Positions 36,937-50,101 of a DNA stretch of 64,000 nt are shown in pieces; positions within the stretch are counted from its first letter, which is position 1, and each line of letters starts with the position of its first letter. Made by a program: the position numbers and the translations under genes. The notes beneath the pieces are model-generated. The model had not been told where the DNA came from, did not search any database, and was given only the letters and a program-made list of their open reading frames with translations. The DNA comes from Platycnemis pennipes (lineage: Eukaryota > Arthropoda > Insecta > Odonata > Platycnemididae), in assembly GCA_933228895.1 (NCBI GenBank), contig OW121853.1, forward strand, positions 81,576,645 to 81,640,644, in the 5' to 3' direction.

Positions 36937-37440
36937 TAGATAGATTGGGGCGAGATTGAGAATAAAATTCCCCTCTTCCATCTTAACCCTCATCAATGCA
37001 TGAAATTTAGCATACATATACATATAAATGTTGTTCTAAATACTCAAAAATATATAAAATTACAACAGAAAAATAATTAAAATTACAATGAGGAAAAAAT
37101 GATTAAGATAATATGACAATGAAAAAAATTAATATAGTTACACAATATGAAAAATATGAATGCAAGGTTTCGATAAGGAAAACAGCATATAAAATCAACA
37201 AGATGCTATTGATAATATTAAAGGTAGGGATGTGCGAGTACTCGAAAATTCGAGTCGAGTAGTTGGTACTCGACTCGAGTACTTCGAGTATTTTTACGAA
37301 AGTCGAGTCGAGTAGTTTTAAGTCGACCGAGCCGCCAAGGCCAATGGGTTCAGAATTCTGCCGACAAGAAGCGCTATCATCAAAATCGAGTAAATCTCTG
37401 GTTACACGATAGCTAACACGTACGAACGTGTACTTACATA

Positions 37441-37520
37441 CATTCATTTACATTTGCGTGAATGGTTTCATGTACGTTTACGTGAACGGATTCATGTATG
37501 TTTGCGAGAACGAATGGATG
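37441..37520 (+). repeat. Three imperfect tandem copies of a unit of about 26 bp
   Basis: Variants of TTCATGTA(C/T)GTTT(A/G)CG(T/A)G(A)A follow one another. The + strand ORF shows it as repeated REW/RER phrases. It is inside the hAT-bounded block, with no function suggested. Confidence 0.5.
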
Positions 37521-37575
37521 AATCGGTGGTTACGTGGTGCATGAAACCGCATTTATACCATATTCCTCCGAAGAT

Positions 37576-38703
37576 TGCCCCCCCTTTTTTGGCCGAAATC
37601 TTCGCGGAAAAAGTCTGGGGGGACTATATTCGAGCTCAAAGTACCTAATGTCCGTTGTAAAATTCCATCCCCTGAGTTTGAAGGTTTATATCACAAAAAT
37701 GAGTAGTTCAATTTTAAAATAAAGTATATCGAACTAAATCTTGTTTATTTATACGTTTAATAATGTCAAAAATATATTTTTAGTTGATTATATTAATTAA
37801 TTTTTCGACCGAGACAGATGAAAACGCTGGATATTATTCAAGTTCCGGGAAGCAAGTTTGACGCCCACTTGAAGATACACAAGAAAAACCACTTCTCTTT
37901 TCTTCGCAGAAGATATGGAATATATATTTAATCTTAGAATAAACAAAGTTTAAAATAGATTACTCAGTTACCAATTACGTTACGAATAATATTTACAAAT
38001 GCGCTATCTCAGCTTGCGTAAGTCGGAAATTTAGTTCGTTTTGATGGTATTCTTCGTGTTTGAAAACTAAGCATGTGTAAAATGACTTAACAAATTGGGA
38101 GAATTGCTTTCAACGTGTACATATTTATTTCGGAAAGCAAGCTCCACGCGACAGGTCTTTTTGCCAGGAGAGATAAGCTGCTCGAGGTCAAGTTGTAAGC
38201 TACCGTAGGTACCGCGCGCACCAAACACCACGCGATAAAATTTCTCTAGTATGCACAGGAAAAATATCTTGCCTATGCTTGAATAAAAGTTTATAAGTTG
38301 CAGTATTCACCAAAATAAAATCAGCAATAAGAGAGATAGCTTTTGTCCCCACATTTCTCGACGGAAGAAACAAATTGCATTTTAAATTATCTTCAACTCC
38401 ATCTCCAAAAACTTTGTGCGAGGAGGCATGGTGACAGTATGCTTCCAAAGATACCATCAGTTCTTAAACTGACACTGACTTGCATTCTTAAATGCGATAC
38501 TTTTTTCCGCTATTGTCGAGTCCTCATGACTCATTCACAGCAATAGCCGATCTGCATGCAGCAGAAGTTCCACACACGCGCTAGCTTTCTCTTTCAGGCT
38601 AGCTCTGGACAGTTGAGTGTGCTTTCATAGCCTAAAATAAATATATATCGATATCAAATAACCAACGAATTCTATTGAGATTTCATAAGTGGATTCATAT
38701 TAA
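37576..38703 (+). repeat. Middle-repetitive family, copy D, part 1
   Basis: Aligns with about 8683-9600 in the beta-tubulin intron. It ends at the TTAA where the piggyBac element is inserted. Confidence 0.7.
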
Positions 38704-41339
38704 CCCGGTAACGCCTGGAAAAAAATTTTTCTCAGAATTCAGTGAAAATAATATTTCAATTAACATCATTTTCTGAGATATAATGTGTAAATTTTATTCT
38801 TAAAACATTGGTAGCTATGGAGATACAGCCTGGTACCAAACGGTACCGCTAGGCGCTTGAGGGTATAAAATGTAACCGATTTGGAGAATCTCCTGAAATT
38901 AAACTGTACCTGTCGAAAATGCTTCGTATTTTATATTTTATCATCCGAATATTAATTTTTAACATATTATGTCCTTGAAATACCAAGAAACATGCAAAAA
39001 AATTATTACCATCATAATAATAATTTAAAATATTAATTTTCCCAAGGTAAATAGAAGTTCATTTCAAGAATTGCATAAATCGCTGCCAGAAATGAAATGG
39101 TGCAAAAAAAACAATACATAATCCTACGTTACATTTCAAACATTCTGTTCATGTCCTACTGGTGCAGTTTTCGTGTTTCAATTTTCAACCTTCGCCGCAG
39201 GGGAGTGGATTTCACGAGGTAGTTGTACCCATCGTACCTTTCTTCATCGGAGACACTGAAAAGAAAATTGACCCGTATCAATCAAATGCAATCTATTGAA
39301 AATAATATGCTATCTGATGATGAGTTTACTAATATCATTCCAGTTTCACGTCTTCAAGATGCAGATGCACGTCCCACAGATTTTGCGGGATACTTGAATC
39401 TTTCCAGGTATGTCTGCACACCTGCCCGACGGAACTCTAGTAGGATTCTTCCTCTTCCTGACTTCCTCATCAACATCCATGCATTGTGCATCATTGCATC
39501 TAGTCTCTGCGTAAGAAATATCCACCACCATTTCTTTCCTCTAACACCTACACCAAAAAGGAATATATTCCAGTCCATTCGATCGGTGACCCCCATAAAT
39601 GCATTATATTTCCCAAAAATATCGGGTCGTGGCACAAGGATTCTCTTTTTCTCCCTTTTACAGAATCTGCCCACACCAGATAACGGATATATATCGTGAG
39701 ATGATGATATAGATGATACAACTTCATTTTTCACCTACTTCACTACAGTTATGTTGTCTTTCACGCATCTTCTAGCTTCATAAGATCCTCGTTTCATCTT
39801 AGCCAATTCCTTATTGGACTTCAGAGAACAGTCTTTAGGTATTCTTCTTTCTCTCACTGTGCCAGTTGCTCCGTATTTCCTTTAGCGGAGATATTTCACT
39901 AAGCTGTTACTTGTATAATAATTATCAAAATAGAACCAGTAAGGTGTTTCTTTCTTTTGTAGTTCATCTAACATTCCTATCAGAGATGCTGCTGCCTATC
40001 CAAATTATTTTTCGTAAATTTCCACTTTCCTCAGGTTATTCCCTTGGAATACGTCGAAATTTATCAGGTAGCCATCTGGGCTATTGAGACACCAAACTTT
40101 ATAGCCAAGTCTTATTGGCTTACCCCGGATGAATTGCTTACATCCGTGTCTCCAAAAATATAATACCATTGACTCACCGAAACTCAAGCACTGATCTTCT
40201 TTGAAATTCTAGCCAAATTTATTCTTCAGTATGTCCATAAGAGTGTGCATTTTCCACATTTCATCCCAGGTTTTACAGCAGTATTGTCACAACCATAAAT
40301 AAATCTATTTATCAGTAAGGATCTGTCTCACCTCATTGAATTACACACAATCTCATTTCTCATGTCGTGTGCTCCTTCCAATAAAATACGGTTCCACTAG
40401 TAACCGTATTTTACCCACGAAGGAAAAGAACAGCAACATACACTTTCACTTCATCAGGTGTTATATTTGGATTAGTACATTTGCCGAATAGGGCATACTT
40501 ATTCGATTCCAGCACTAGGTGAGAAATAACTTCTTCATCAAAAAACAGTTCAAAAACTGTGCTAGGGGACATTTCACGAAACGAGGAGTAATCAGGATTA
40601 TGGAAAATCGTGTCACGTACAGTAATTTCTTTAACAACCCAAATGATCAATTTCTCGCATATTTGAGGTCTTTTGCGTGATTTATGGCTCATACCAGGTT
40701 CACCACATGCGGACCTCTATTGCGATCTACGAACATTTTCGAGGTGTACATACAATAAACTCACGCTATAATCATGTATCAGTAAAAATGAACATTTAAA
40801 ATAATTATTATAATAATAAAATAAATAAGAACATTGATAAAAAGTGTTAAAAGCATAATATTGCAAAATAATTGGGTGGAAATACAAACGCTGAAGGAAT
40901 TCGCTCCCCACATGAAAATAGCATGGGAAGCGCCTAGCGGTACCATATGGTACCACAGATATATTAGGCATTGTAACTTCTCTATGAATACATTTAAATC
41001 CAAGCAATCTACTCCAGCTCATAGCTACATGTATTATGATTTAATATTACTTGAAAAACTCGCGTAGATAAGGACAGGAATAGAAAAATTTCAAAAAATC
41101 AGAATGAGTGCATGGAAAAAATCATTTTTTGGCGATCATTGGAAATTCTCCTTTTTCAAACATCTGTATGCACGTTAATTATGGTTCAGTAAAAGCGGAA
41201 TCTTCGGAATCATATGTTTCAACGTATTTAAATTGATGTGAAGTTAAAAAAATCAGAAGGAATTTAAAGTAATATGAATAAAATTAACTTTAAATACACT
41301 ACCGAATGCTACCAAACGGTACCGCTAGGCATTAACGGG
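38704..41339 (-). mobile_element. piggyBac element with TTAA duplication
   Basis: TTAA at 38700-38703 and 41340-41343 enclose ends CCCGGTAACGCC and (A)TTAACGGG, which are short imperfect TIRs. Subterminal copies of CAAACGGTACCGCTAGGC occur near both ends. The family C copy reads CATGTTCATGAACTCGAG at the matching site without the element. It is 2636 bp and the coding strand is minus. Confidence 0.85.
39354..40692 (-). pseudogene. piggyBac transposase relic
   Basis: Three frame-broken blocks run in the right order on the minus strand: the N-terminal part (40692-40411, SPSTVFELFFDEEVISHLVL, NPNITPDEVKVYVAVLFL), the middle (40187-40005, [38 protein letters not shown]) and the C-terminal part (39734-39354, DWNIFLFGVGVRGKKWWW). 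The preserved GKP..GYK and RGKKWWW phrases are typical of the family. Frameshifts and stops between the blocks remove a continuous protein. Confidence 0.85.
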
Positions 41340-41944
41340 TTAATGACTCGAGAGCAAGAGAAAGGTCCAAATGGGGATTTCTGGAACGGAAAGCGTGCGG
41401 GACAAAATAACGCAGCTTGACAAAGTCATCAACAACAACAATATTGTTGAACGTAATAATATGAAACTTTGTATGACTATTAACAAAGTCTTTAGCTACA
41501 ATATGTGAAAAGGAAAGTTTGATACCTCGATCTGTGTTGTTCTTACGATGCCCCAATTCGATGGATCCATCCATGAGTACCAAAAAAAAAATTTGCTAAA
41601 TATACATTCTTAAACACGTACTTCAGTAAAAAAAATGTAAAAATATTTTATTACTACCAGTAAACGTAGAAATAAACAAGCTTTAATTTGATATACTTTA
41701 ATTTATAATCGCATTAGCCATCTTGGAGATATTGGTCTTCAAACTCACGGGTGAAGGGAATTTTGTAATGGATGGTAGGCATCCTATTAAGGGCATTACG
41801 GATGATATAGGTATCGTATAAAACTTATAAGTTTTACTATTCCATTTTTTTATTTCCTATTTAGGATTATTAATTACATCATTAATTGCCAAGTTCCTAG
41901 TCATATCTTAAGATAGATAGTTACAAATATCTGTAGATAATTAT
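41340..41944 (+). repeat. Middle-repetitive family, copy D, part 2
   Basis: Aligns with 9610-10650 except that it lacks the MITE at 9827-10292. It serves as the empty site for that MITE near 41545. Confidence 0.7.
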
Positions 41945-44893
41945 TAGGGACACCGAAAAATGGTAAATAAAAATCATCAAAAGCGGTGTTTAAAAATGAC
42001 AAATACGGTAAATAATATCATTTTAAAAAGGTGAAAGCTGCATTTTATGTTGGGAAAAAGGAGTCTTAAAGGAAGGGTTTTTTTAAATATTAATAATAAT
42101 GACTTCATACCAATGTGAACAAAGAGATGTTAAATGTGTCCATCACCATTGGGTAGCTTTCGTATCAATGAACAAAGAAATGAACATTTTTAAATACAAT
42201 GTTATTACACGGATAGAATATTTTTAACCAAGCTTATGTGAACGTAATTCAGATTACAACCATTACTACTGTTCTTTATTTTATAAAGAATCGGCTTGGC
42301 GGCGAGCCCAGCGAGCCGTCACGCCGTTTTGCCACACTTTTGTTTTTCGATATTAACTTCCACAAAGTTAAAATTTAATTATATCTTTGTTTTTCTGATG
42401 CAAATAAATATAAATTAAGAATAAATAAAAAAAATTGGGAAAAACCAAAATATTCCTGCCAAATAATAGAGCTTTTAAAATTTAAAAAACGTTTTGGTAT
42501 TTGCCCTTAGAATTTCTCATGCTGTTCTCCGACTTCGCGATAGCGTTAGTAACGTCCCCGAAATCGGCAGAACGTAACGGGGCAGTGTTTACAGAATAGG
42601 CACAAAAAAGTAAAATTATTGCAAATGAATGATGATCGTACAGAAATTGTAATAAACAAGAAAATTACTGATGGACGGATCCAGGTATTTGTCCGATCCG
42701 GAACCGGATCCTTGCCTGGGTTTCGGATCTTTATCTCAGTTTCGGATCCTTAGTTTCAGATACTAGATTCTGAATTTCATTCCTTTTCTAATCCTAGATT
42801 TTTAATATAGGTATATATAAAAACAGCAACAATAGAATTGCCAAAAACAGGTAAATTTATTGTAGAAATATCAACTTCCTATCATCTACGAGGACTATAT
42901 CTTGTTACTTCTAATGTAAAGTTCACTTTCCTTATCTAATACTCATCAAGCAATACATTCTTGAAACCTGTACAACAATTCTTTAGAGTGCAGTTAAAAG
43001 TAACCTTATAAGTTCATTTTCATTAATGAAGGAATTATTTTCCAATTATTAATCAAATCCTTGAATGCTTTCAAATTATTTTTTAGAAACACAAAAAAAA
43101 TTTTAATGCGGCCAAGAGATCCCATTTATGGAATATCTAGGGATTCCATTTTTAAGACGAAAAAATTATTATAGAATATCATTAAAATAACAATTTTGCA
43201 TTGTCTTATTAATAATAACCTTTAAAATGAAATTTGAGCATTATGTACTCCTAAGGGGAGGTTGTGTAACTCTGATCTTGAAATGAGATTAATCTTTTTT
43301 CATGCTACTAGAATCAAAATTTAAAAAAAAATGTTTCGGATTTTTTCTCCATTTGCCTGGGTTTGTAAGAAAAAAGTAGAATGACATGTGGGGAGCCTGC
43401 TTTCTCCAAACTCGGGTAAGCCGACAATAACAGAGTGGAGTAGTAGACTGCAGGTAATGAAGTTCGATTCTTACGCTGTTTAAAATTTTTCTTTCAACCA
43501 TTGAATAAAAAACTTTATCATCCTTCATTTCCAACCTTTGTGAGTGGATACTGACTTGTTTGTACTTCTATCGCTTCAACTAGATTTACAAATGCGTCAC
43601 TCAAAAATACACTGTAAAGTTAACATAATGATTCCACGATTTAATTCTGTAATATAAATTTTTTCCAATAATTTCCTTTCGCCAAATTTAATTATTTTTT
43701 TGACTTATAATTTGGCATGACATTTCTGATAATCTACTTTTATTAACTGCCTACTAGCATTACCCTAGGAATACAGCGCGGCTGTATTCTTAGGTAGTGC
43801 TAAGCATCGAACTCGCGCCTGGTAGTACACTAGCCCTCATTTTTAAAAACTATGCTCTATAGGTTCATGGGAATCTGGCGAATGTAGGTGACATGACATT
43901 CGGCTTAATTTTTTTCTCGCACATCCGGGCCTATGGAGAAAAAGGTCAAGACGAGTATTTTTTATTTTGTTTTCCTCGTTTGTGGCACGGAAAAAATCTT
44001 CTTCTCATTTCGTGACCCGAGTTACTTAACCTCTCCTTTGTGTATCTACCATACGTACATTCCATTCGTGGGGTGCATCGATCACGAGGCTGCGAGATGT
44101 TAAAATCTCCGATTTGGATCTGAATTTATACTGTCTTCGGATGTGATTTCAGTAGCGAAGGAAATGAAAGACACGTGGATCTTTGGACCCAACCCGACCA
44201 TCCTTAATTTATGAGTGGTACATTTGCTATTCTAATTCAAACAACAAAAATATAATAAAGTGAGTATTCAGATGTACTGGTTTGAAATTGAAGATGATAA
44301 CATTTTCGATGCAATTACTGAAAGAAAAAATTAAACTGCGATAGGGATGAACTTCGCGATGTACGCTAGCTCTCGTCTTCAACCTGATCAGGAGAATATA
44401 GGCTACCCACGTGAAATCCTATGTATTTTTTTGTCTCACGATACCGGGGTAATGGGGAAAAAAGTCATAATTCTTTATTTTGCTTCTAGTTGCACGGGAA
44501 CATTTTCATCTAATTACGTGACCTAAGTTACACATCCTCTTCTTGTCAATATCTACCGCACCTGCAATCCATTCACGGGGCACTTCGATCGCTAAGCTGC
44601 GAAAATTTAAAATCTACGATCCAGATCCGATTTTACTCCGTGTCTTTGGATCCAAATCCGGAACCGAGAAAAATGAAAGATCCACGGATCTTTGGATCCG
44701 ACGGATCCGATCCGGCCATCTCTAAAGAAAATATTTCATGCTACAAAAATTCGGCATTTGCAAAATATCTCAAATTTCGTTAAAAAAAATCGCGTTTCAA
44801 TGAAAACACGGTTAATTTCGTGAATTAACCCTAAAGTCGCTTATTTCGTGAATCCTGTCGCAAAAAACGTTTTGTGAAAATGTCATGTCCCTA
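41945..44893. mobile_element. hAT element, TAGGGACA ends, exact 8-bp duplication
   Basis: Ends TAGGGACACCG and ...CATGTCCCTA. ATAATTAT is present at 41937-41944 and 44894-44901. The family C copy is continuous across this point (near 10660). No transposase is readable. A second hAT element lies inside it. Confidence 0.85.
42666..44724. mobile_element. Inner hAT element, exact 8-bp duplication
   Basis: Ends TACTGATGGACGGATCC and, inverted, TAGAGATGGCCGGATCGG. AAGAAAAT flanks both sides (42658-42665, 44725-44732). The interior carries repeated GGATCC-rich words and two diverged copies of a block of about 450 bp (about 43840-44220 and 44370-44700). No coding region was recognised. Confidence 0.8.
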
Positions 44894-45210
44894 ATAATTA
44901 TCTGTAATAAATTTTTGTTCAAATATATTTACTTAGAAATCGAAAACTTTAATCCACAGGACTCTATACAAAATTCATATACCTGCTCACATTCATCTGT
45001 GAATGAAAATTCATTGTTCAAACATTATTAACTTGCATTATTCGATATTGGAAATAACCCGTGCTGATTTTGGGTGTTCATGCATCGTGCAAATGGGGGT
45101 GATTGACACAGGTCATTTTTATGATTCTAAGTTCTATCATGTTTAGGCAGAAATCATCGATGTTGAAGAGATGGTGTCAATAATTGGAAGAGGAAGAAAA
45201 GTATATGTTA
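44894..45210 (+). repeat. Middle-repetitive family, copy D, part 3
   Basis: Aligns with about 10665-10950, including TATCATGTTTAGGCAGAAAT. Homology stops near 45210. Confidence 0.65.
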
Positions 45211-47779
45211 AAAAACTATCTATGTAATTAATGGCCAATCTTAAATTTGAGGTGCGAGCTTATCAAATTTTACTGCACAAACAAGGCATTTTGTATGAAA
45301 TTCACTGTACTGTTTGACTGATCCCGGCATACACGACATCGCTGAGAAAGCGTTTAGCTCTGAAAATAAATACATAGGATTGCGAAATACAAGGAATGCT
45401 CTTCTAATTAGGCTTATGTATTCCTTAAGGAAAAATATTTTGCTTCCAGGCTTACTTTGATTACAAGTTAATAGGGCATGTCACTCATATAGGCCTCATA
45501 TTATTCCTAAGTACACTCTAGGTACCATACTGCAAGCTAATTTACACATTTTTGAGTAATCCTAGGAATGAAGGTAATTTTATTATTTTGAGAGCTGCCG
45601 GAAAATTTCCATAAGGTCTTTTGGCCTGCGCTGCGTGCCATATTAATTTGACTGTTTATAATTATGCATTAGGTAGGTAGACCTGCCGATTTGATAGTCG
45701 GATTGCTGGCTTACTTTAATTGCGATGACTTAAGTAAGAACTGGGTCTCTTCACTCATGTACAATAATGTACAAACTCGACTCGATACTCGCGAGTACTT
45801 TACAACTCGACTCGAGGTCAAAAAGTACTACTCGCACATCCCTAGTTAAAGGTATGTGTAAAAGATATGTACAGTTGTTGGAAAAAACGTGAGGATATTA
45901 GTTGATGTCTATCACAGAAAAAAAACCCACTGCACAAAACACCCACAGATGAAGGGGGGGTGTGAAAAACCTGTGAAAACCCTACTGAGAGAAGGCTAAT
46001 GTGATTAAAATCAAGAACAAAAATAGTACATAAATGACAGTTGAAAATGTGGTAAAATAATCTTGTGTGTATTTGTATTTGGCCAGTATGATACATGTCA
46101 CTCTGCTGAAATTACAGGGTGTATGTTAATTGTCTCCCTGTTGAACTTGGAGGAGAATTTATGTAGTGACTTCTTCAAGTTAGTAAGCGATGGTGATTTT
46201 CTCATGGTACTGTCAAGGTTATTCCTTTCACGACAAGCAGTTACTGTATATGATTTATTGAATATGATGGTTTTGTGGTGAGGTATCACAAGTTTTTTTT
46301 CCCACGTGTGTTGTATCCATGAACTGTGCTGAGTTTTCGAAAGTCCTCCGTAAGGTACCTCAGCATTTTAGTGTGTGAAACTAGGTACAGTAAGGAGAGC
46401 GTATGAAACAGACGTCGAGAACTGGGTTTCAACCAGGAGAGACTATTTATGAAATTTGTTATGTGATCAGATATTTGTAGATTGAAGGTGAATCGGGTAC
46501 AGGCGTTGAAAGAGCGTTGAAGTTTTAATGAAAGTTCCTGAGATAGATCTTGATACACTACATCAGCATAGTCAAAGTGCGGTAGAATTAAGGTGGAAAC
46601 TAGTTGTTTTTTTAGGGAGGCAGGGATGAAGTGCCTCAATCTGAGAAGAGGGAATAATGACTTATTGACTGTTTTGCATATCTTAGTTACATGAGATGAC
46701 CAGTATAGACTTTCATCCATGATTACTCCTAGGTTCTTAACCTCTTCACAATAAGGTATTGGATCATTTGCTGTACTTAATTGGGGTAATTCATCTTTTT
46801 TAATGGCTTCCAGTATCCTCGGGTATCCAATAATGATTGCTTGTGATTTTCCAGGATTTATACTTAAAAAGTTTGTTTTACTTCAACTGTTGATAAATTC
46901 AAGGTCATCATTTATATGTCTCAGGTTGTTAAACAAGTTATCGACATTTGAATGTAAATATATTTGGATGTCATCCGCGTATATGTAAAGAGAAATTAGC
47001 AAAGGTCCTAAGATAGAGCCTTGAGGGGCACCTCTGTTTGTTTCGACCCACGAGGAGCATGAATCATTACTAATAACTTTCTGTTTTCGACCCGTTAGGT
47101 ATGAAGTAATCCAGTGAATTGTAGATGAGGAGCTCATGCATGTAACCCATGCATGGAGCCCATGCAACTCATTTTCGCTGCAAGAATGTCACTGTCTAGT
47201 GAATCAAAAGCCTTAATGAAATCTAGCAAAATAAGCACTGTTACTTCCTTCTTATCCATGGGTCTTCGTAAGTCGTTTGATATTTTGACTAGTTTAGAAA
47301 TCTGTGTCCATGTCTAAAGCCGGATTGAAGCTGTTGAAGCTGAAGAGTTAAAGATGTTGGTGATGTATGGGAGGATTAGAGGTAGCAGCTTTCTTATGAA
47401 TTCAAGTGGTATACCATCTGAGCCTTGTGACGTAGATTTTAGTTTCTTGAAAGAAGAAAGTACTTGCATTTGGGTGACTGGGATGAATTTTAATACTTTT
47501 TTGCGAGAGAGCATTCGAGAATTATTTGAGCGGTACATTTTTAGGTTTGCTCTTTCACCTCCTTTATAATATGATATGGGGGGCTGAGAAAATTTTTTAT
47601 TCAGTGAGTCAAGGCCTGGTGGTAGGACCCTATCTTTAGTTTTACGTATACTAATGGACTTGAGTTTGTTCCATAGTCTGGTGAGATTTAAAGTGTTGTT
47701 ACTGAGTGAAAGAATTTAAGTTTGGCATTTTAGGATATGTGAATGTATTATCACATTACGCTCTGGTGTTCATTTTCAG

Positions 47780-47904
47780 GTATATAGTAGGGTGGTTGCT
47801 TTGAAAAGGAAAAATCCACATCTCAAAGTGATGTTAAGTGTCGGTGGATATAGCGATTCTGATGGATTTCCATATGTTGTCTCATCTGCAGAGAGTCGGA
47901 AAAG
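47780..47904 (+). CDS. Cht11-like chitinase, exon 4
   Basis: Encodes about residues 178-218. It includes KVMLSVGGYSDSDGFPYVVS, the GH18 KxxxSxGG strand. The acceptor is TTTTCAG. The donor AG|GTTTTT is weak, but the split Arg codon and reading frame are restored exactly at 48088. Confidence 0.92.
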
Positions 47905-48087
47905 GTTTTTATTGTTTTTAATTAGTATTTTTGTATTAATCTGGTTGTGTAGTTAATACTAGTTTTTATATGCCTGTTGTTTTTTAAGCTAAATATTAAA
48001 AATTTTATCTCATTGATCATTTTTTATATTTACCATTTTACATTTTATGTCTTTACCTTTTGGAAGCATTAATTCTCATGTTCACAG

Positions 48088-48315
48088 ATTTGTTCAGCAA
48101 GCAATCAATCTACTGCTGGAATTTTCATTTGATGGTATGGATCTTGACTGGGAATTTCCTGGTTTTGGTGGTAAAACAGAAGAAAGAAGTAATTTCACTT
48201 TACTGCTGAAAGATTTTAATACAGGGCTGACATCTCATAATTTGTTACTAAGTGTTGCAGTGGGAGCACCTAGAACTATCATTGACTCAGCATATGAAGT
48301 TAGGGAAATGGCTAA
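48088..48315 (+). CDS. Cht11-like chitinase, exon 5 (catalytic motif)
   Basis: Carries FDGMDLDWEFPG, the GH18 DxxDxDxE active-site motif with all four acidic residues present. The proton donor is Glu 241 in the assembled protein. Phe replaces the Tyr that often follows the Glu. This predicts a catalytically competent chitinase rather than an inactive chitinase-like lectin. The acceptor is TTCACAG and the donor AA|GTAAGT. Confidence 0.94.
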
Positions 48316-48451
48316 GTAAGTTAATGATCAAAATGCTATGAAGTAATGTCTGCATGAAATTGGAATACATGAGTTTGATTTCATTCAGCTCAGCCAATGG
48401 ATCCTCATTTGCCTTGCTCTTATCCATAACTTCATACTTTATATCATTATT

Positions 48452-49500
48452 CAGGGCGGCGATTGTCAGGGAATTCTCGTAACAGTCAGGGAGAAACTGG
48501 GATAGGAAATTCTCGTTATTTTTCTACCATTATGTTTACCGGATAGTCTTTTTCGTAGTAATTATGTGTTTGCAGTTCTAAAAATACAAGACGATGATTA
48601 TTAAAACAGTAACTTAAGTGCAATCACACGTGTAAAAAAAATCTTACGTGAGATCATCTTCAATTTAAATACCCCCCTTCGCGAAACCATAAGAAGAGTT
48701 CTCCTCCCCTCCCCACCTTTCACGCTTGACGTAATTATTGAATGGCCCCCTTAGCTCCCTCTCGAAGCAATTTAGTCAGGTCACAAACCACCTCAAATAT
48801 GACATTCCTAAATATGACGCTGCCCTTGCTAATTGCCTTCTGTTTTCGCTTGCAGTGGTGCGATTACATTTTGTTTGTTTATAAAAATATTTTAAAATAT
48901 TGGTTCACTCTTACATTCATGGGGTTATGACCATGTTAATAAAGTTGTTATTCGCTTTTAAAACTCGTGCCATCCGATTTTGATCCAGTCCAAGAACTTG
49001 GCTTTGGTTTGTATTTTTCGCGCAGCTTAGTGATACCTGTGCTGGAGTCTGCCAGTAAATTGGCCATTAACTTTCCCTTCGATGCCTTTTCAGTAATCTT
49101 CAATTTCCTAGAACTACCACGGCACGCCACCTCTTCCTTGAAGAATTAGACATTGTCAATTTGTAATTTTACCGAAGGAAACATACACGGCCATGGAACT
49201 ACGAAACACCGAAACGTGAAAAATGTATTAAAAGTGTGTACAATTTATGTGAGGGCTTAACTTGTGAAGGTTTAATATATTATTTCATTAGGGTGGAGGT
49301 TCAATATATTTTTTCATTCTTATAGCTTTTAATGTATTGATTTCAGCTTTTAACATTTTCTGAGTTTTGACAAAAATTTAATTCGGCGGAAATAAAATAT
49401 TACGATTATAGAGGACCTTTTGGCGATCAGTCAGGGAAATTGGTAAAGCCATCAGGGAAAATTCAGGGAATTTGAAAATTGGTTATCAGTAGCCACCCTG
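48452..49500. mobile_element. CAGGG-ended hAT-type MITE
   Basis: Starts CAGGGCGGCGATTGTCAGGG and ends, inverted, CAGGGTGGCTACTGATAACC. Many internal TCAGGGAA words lie near both ends. It is 1049 bp in the fifth chitinase intron. I saw no target duplication, so assignment rests on the ends alone. Small ORFs inside are not recognised. Confidence 0.55.
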
Positions 49501-50101
49501 TTTATGGTCTGATGCATTAATGTATATTTGCCATTAACAGCATCCAATACCCCTCTTTAGTTTAAATGTGTATATTGTCTTATTCTCTTTATTTGTTCAT
49601 TCGACTAATCATCCAGAACTGTTGTATGGGGTACCACATCAAATTATTCATCAAATTCAAATTTGAGGAACTTAACCAATTCCTTGGTGTTTATTATCTA
49701 GTAGACACTAGTATCCAATATTGCCTGAAGAAGTTCTATTTGTCTCGAAAGTCCATAATAATTTTTGTAGTAAACAAAAATTTTGTCAGTCCCATTCGTT
49801 GGGCACCTTGCACTGATATATCAGTTACTCAGCAAATATCTTCAGTGTGTTGAGCTCGCCATATGAAACGTTGCACTCATATCCACTTAGGAGTATTCTT
49901 AGAGTAACTCAGATTTCTTTGATAGACATTGGCCTTTAGGTTCTTGCCTTATTGGTCTTTATCACTCTCTTTAAAATTCCTCCCATCATTGTCTCTCTCC
50001 TCCCTTCATTGAAAATTTAATGGGTGATTTTTGTGGCTTATTAGCAGTCTTTGAAGCTCCAAACTTAAGAATTCTCTGTAATTTTATTAGACTTTGGATA
50101 T
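49501..50101 (+). other. Intron sequence, no gene seen
   Basis: Intron between two repeat blocks. A 95-codon ORF at 49566-49853 has no family motif. Confidence 0.45.

Larger units (their letters stand above)
37225..45844. mobile_element. hAT-bounded composite block
   Basis: Left end TAGGGATGTGCGAGTACTCG; right end ...CTACTCGCACATCCCTA. Inner arms of repeated CGAGTCGAGTA words follow at both ends. The flanks are ATTAAAGG (37217-37224) and GTTAAAGG (45845-45852), an 8-bp duplication with one mismatch. TA-G-G-G ends and 8 bp fit hAT. At 8620 bp it is swollen by repeat family D and its insertions. No hAT transposase was found inside. Confidence 0.75.
36937..47720 (-). pseudogene. Jockey/CR1-type non-LTR retrotransposon, split and dead
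   Basis: Minus-strand coding pieces lie at 46286-47720. They are a pre-RT segment, SDGIPLEFIRKLLPLILPYI, motif A (LDFIKAFDSLD, near 47185-47215), motif B RGAPQGSILGPLLISLYI fused by a small deletion to motif C YADDIQIYLHS, and then the thumb and C-terminal part ending at 46286. The 3' untranslated part appears to resume at 37224 beyond an 8.6-kb hAT-bounded insertion and ends in a short (TCTA)n tail at about 36940-36955. It lacks the endonuclease and has several frame breaks. The link across the insertion is inferred from the target duplication. Confidence 0.65.

Noticed and set aside
36937..36965. (GATA)n tail as evidence of the same LINE family as 60947-64000
   Set aside because: Only the short tetranucleotide tail is shared. 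The adjacent 3' UTR sequences are unrelated, so it was assigned to the other LINE (36937-47720) instead.
39223..39699. 158-codon + strand ORF
   Set aside because: It is the antisense shadow of the piggyBac transposase C-terminal block on the minus strand.
48444..49508. 8-bp target duplication for the CAGGG-ended element
   Set aside because: The flanks TCATTATT and TTTATGGT do not match, so no duplication is claimed.
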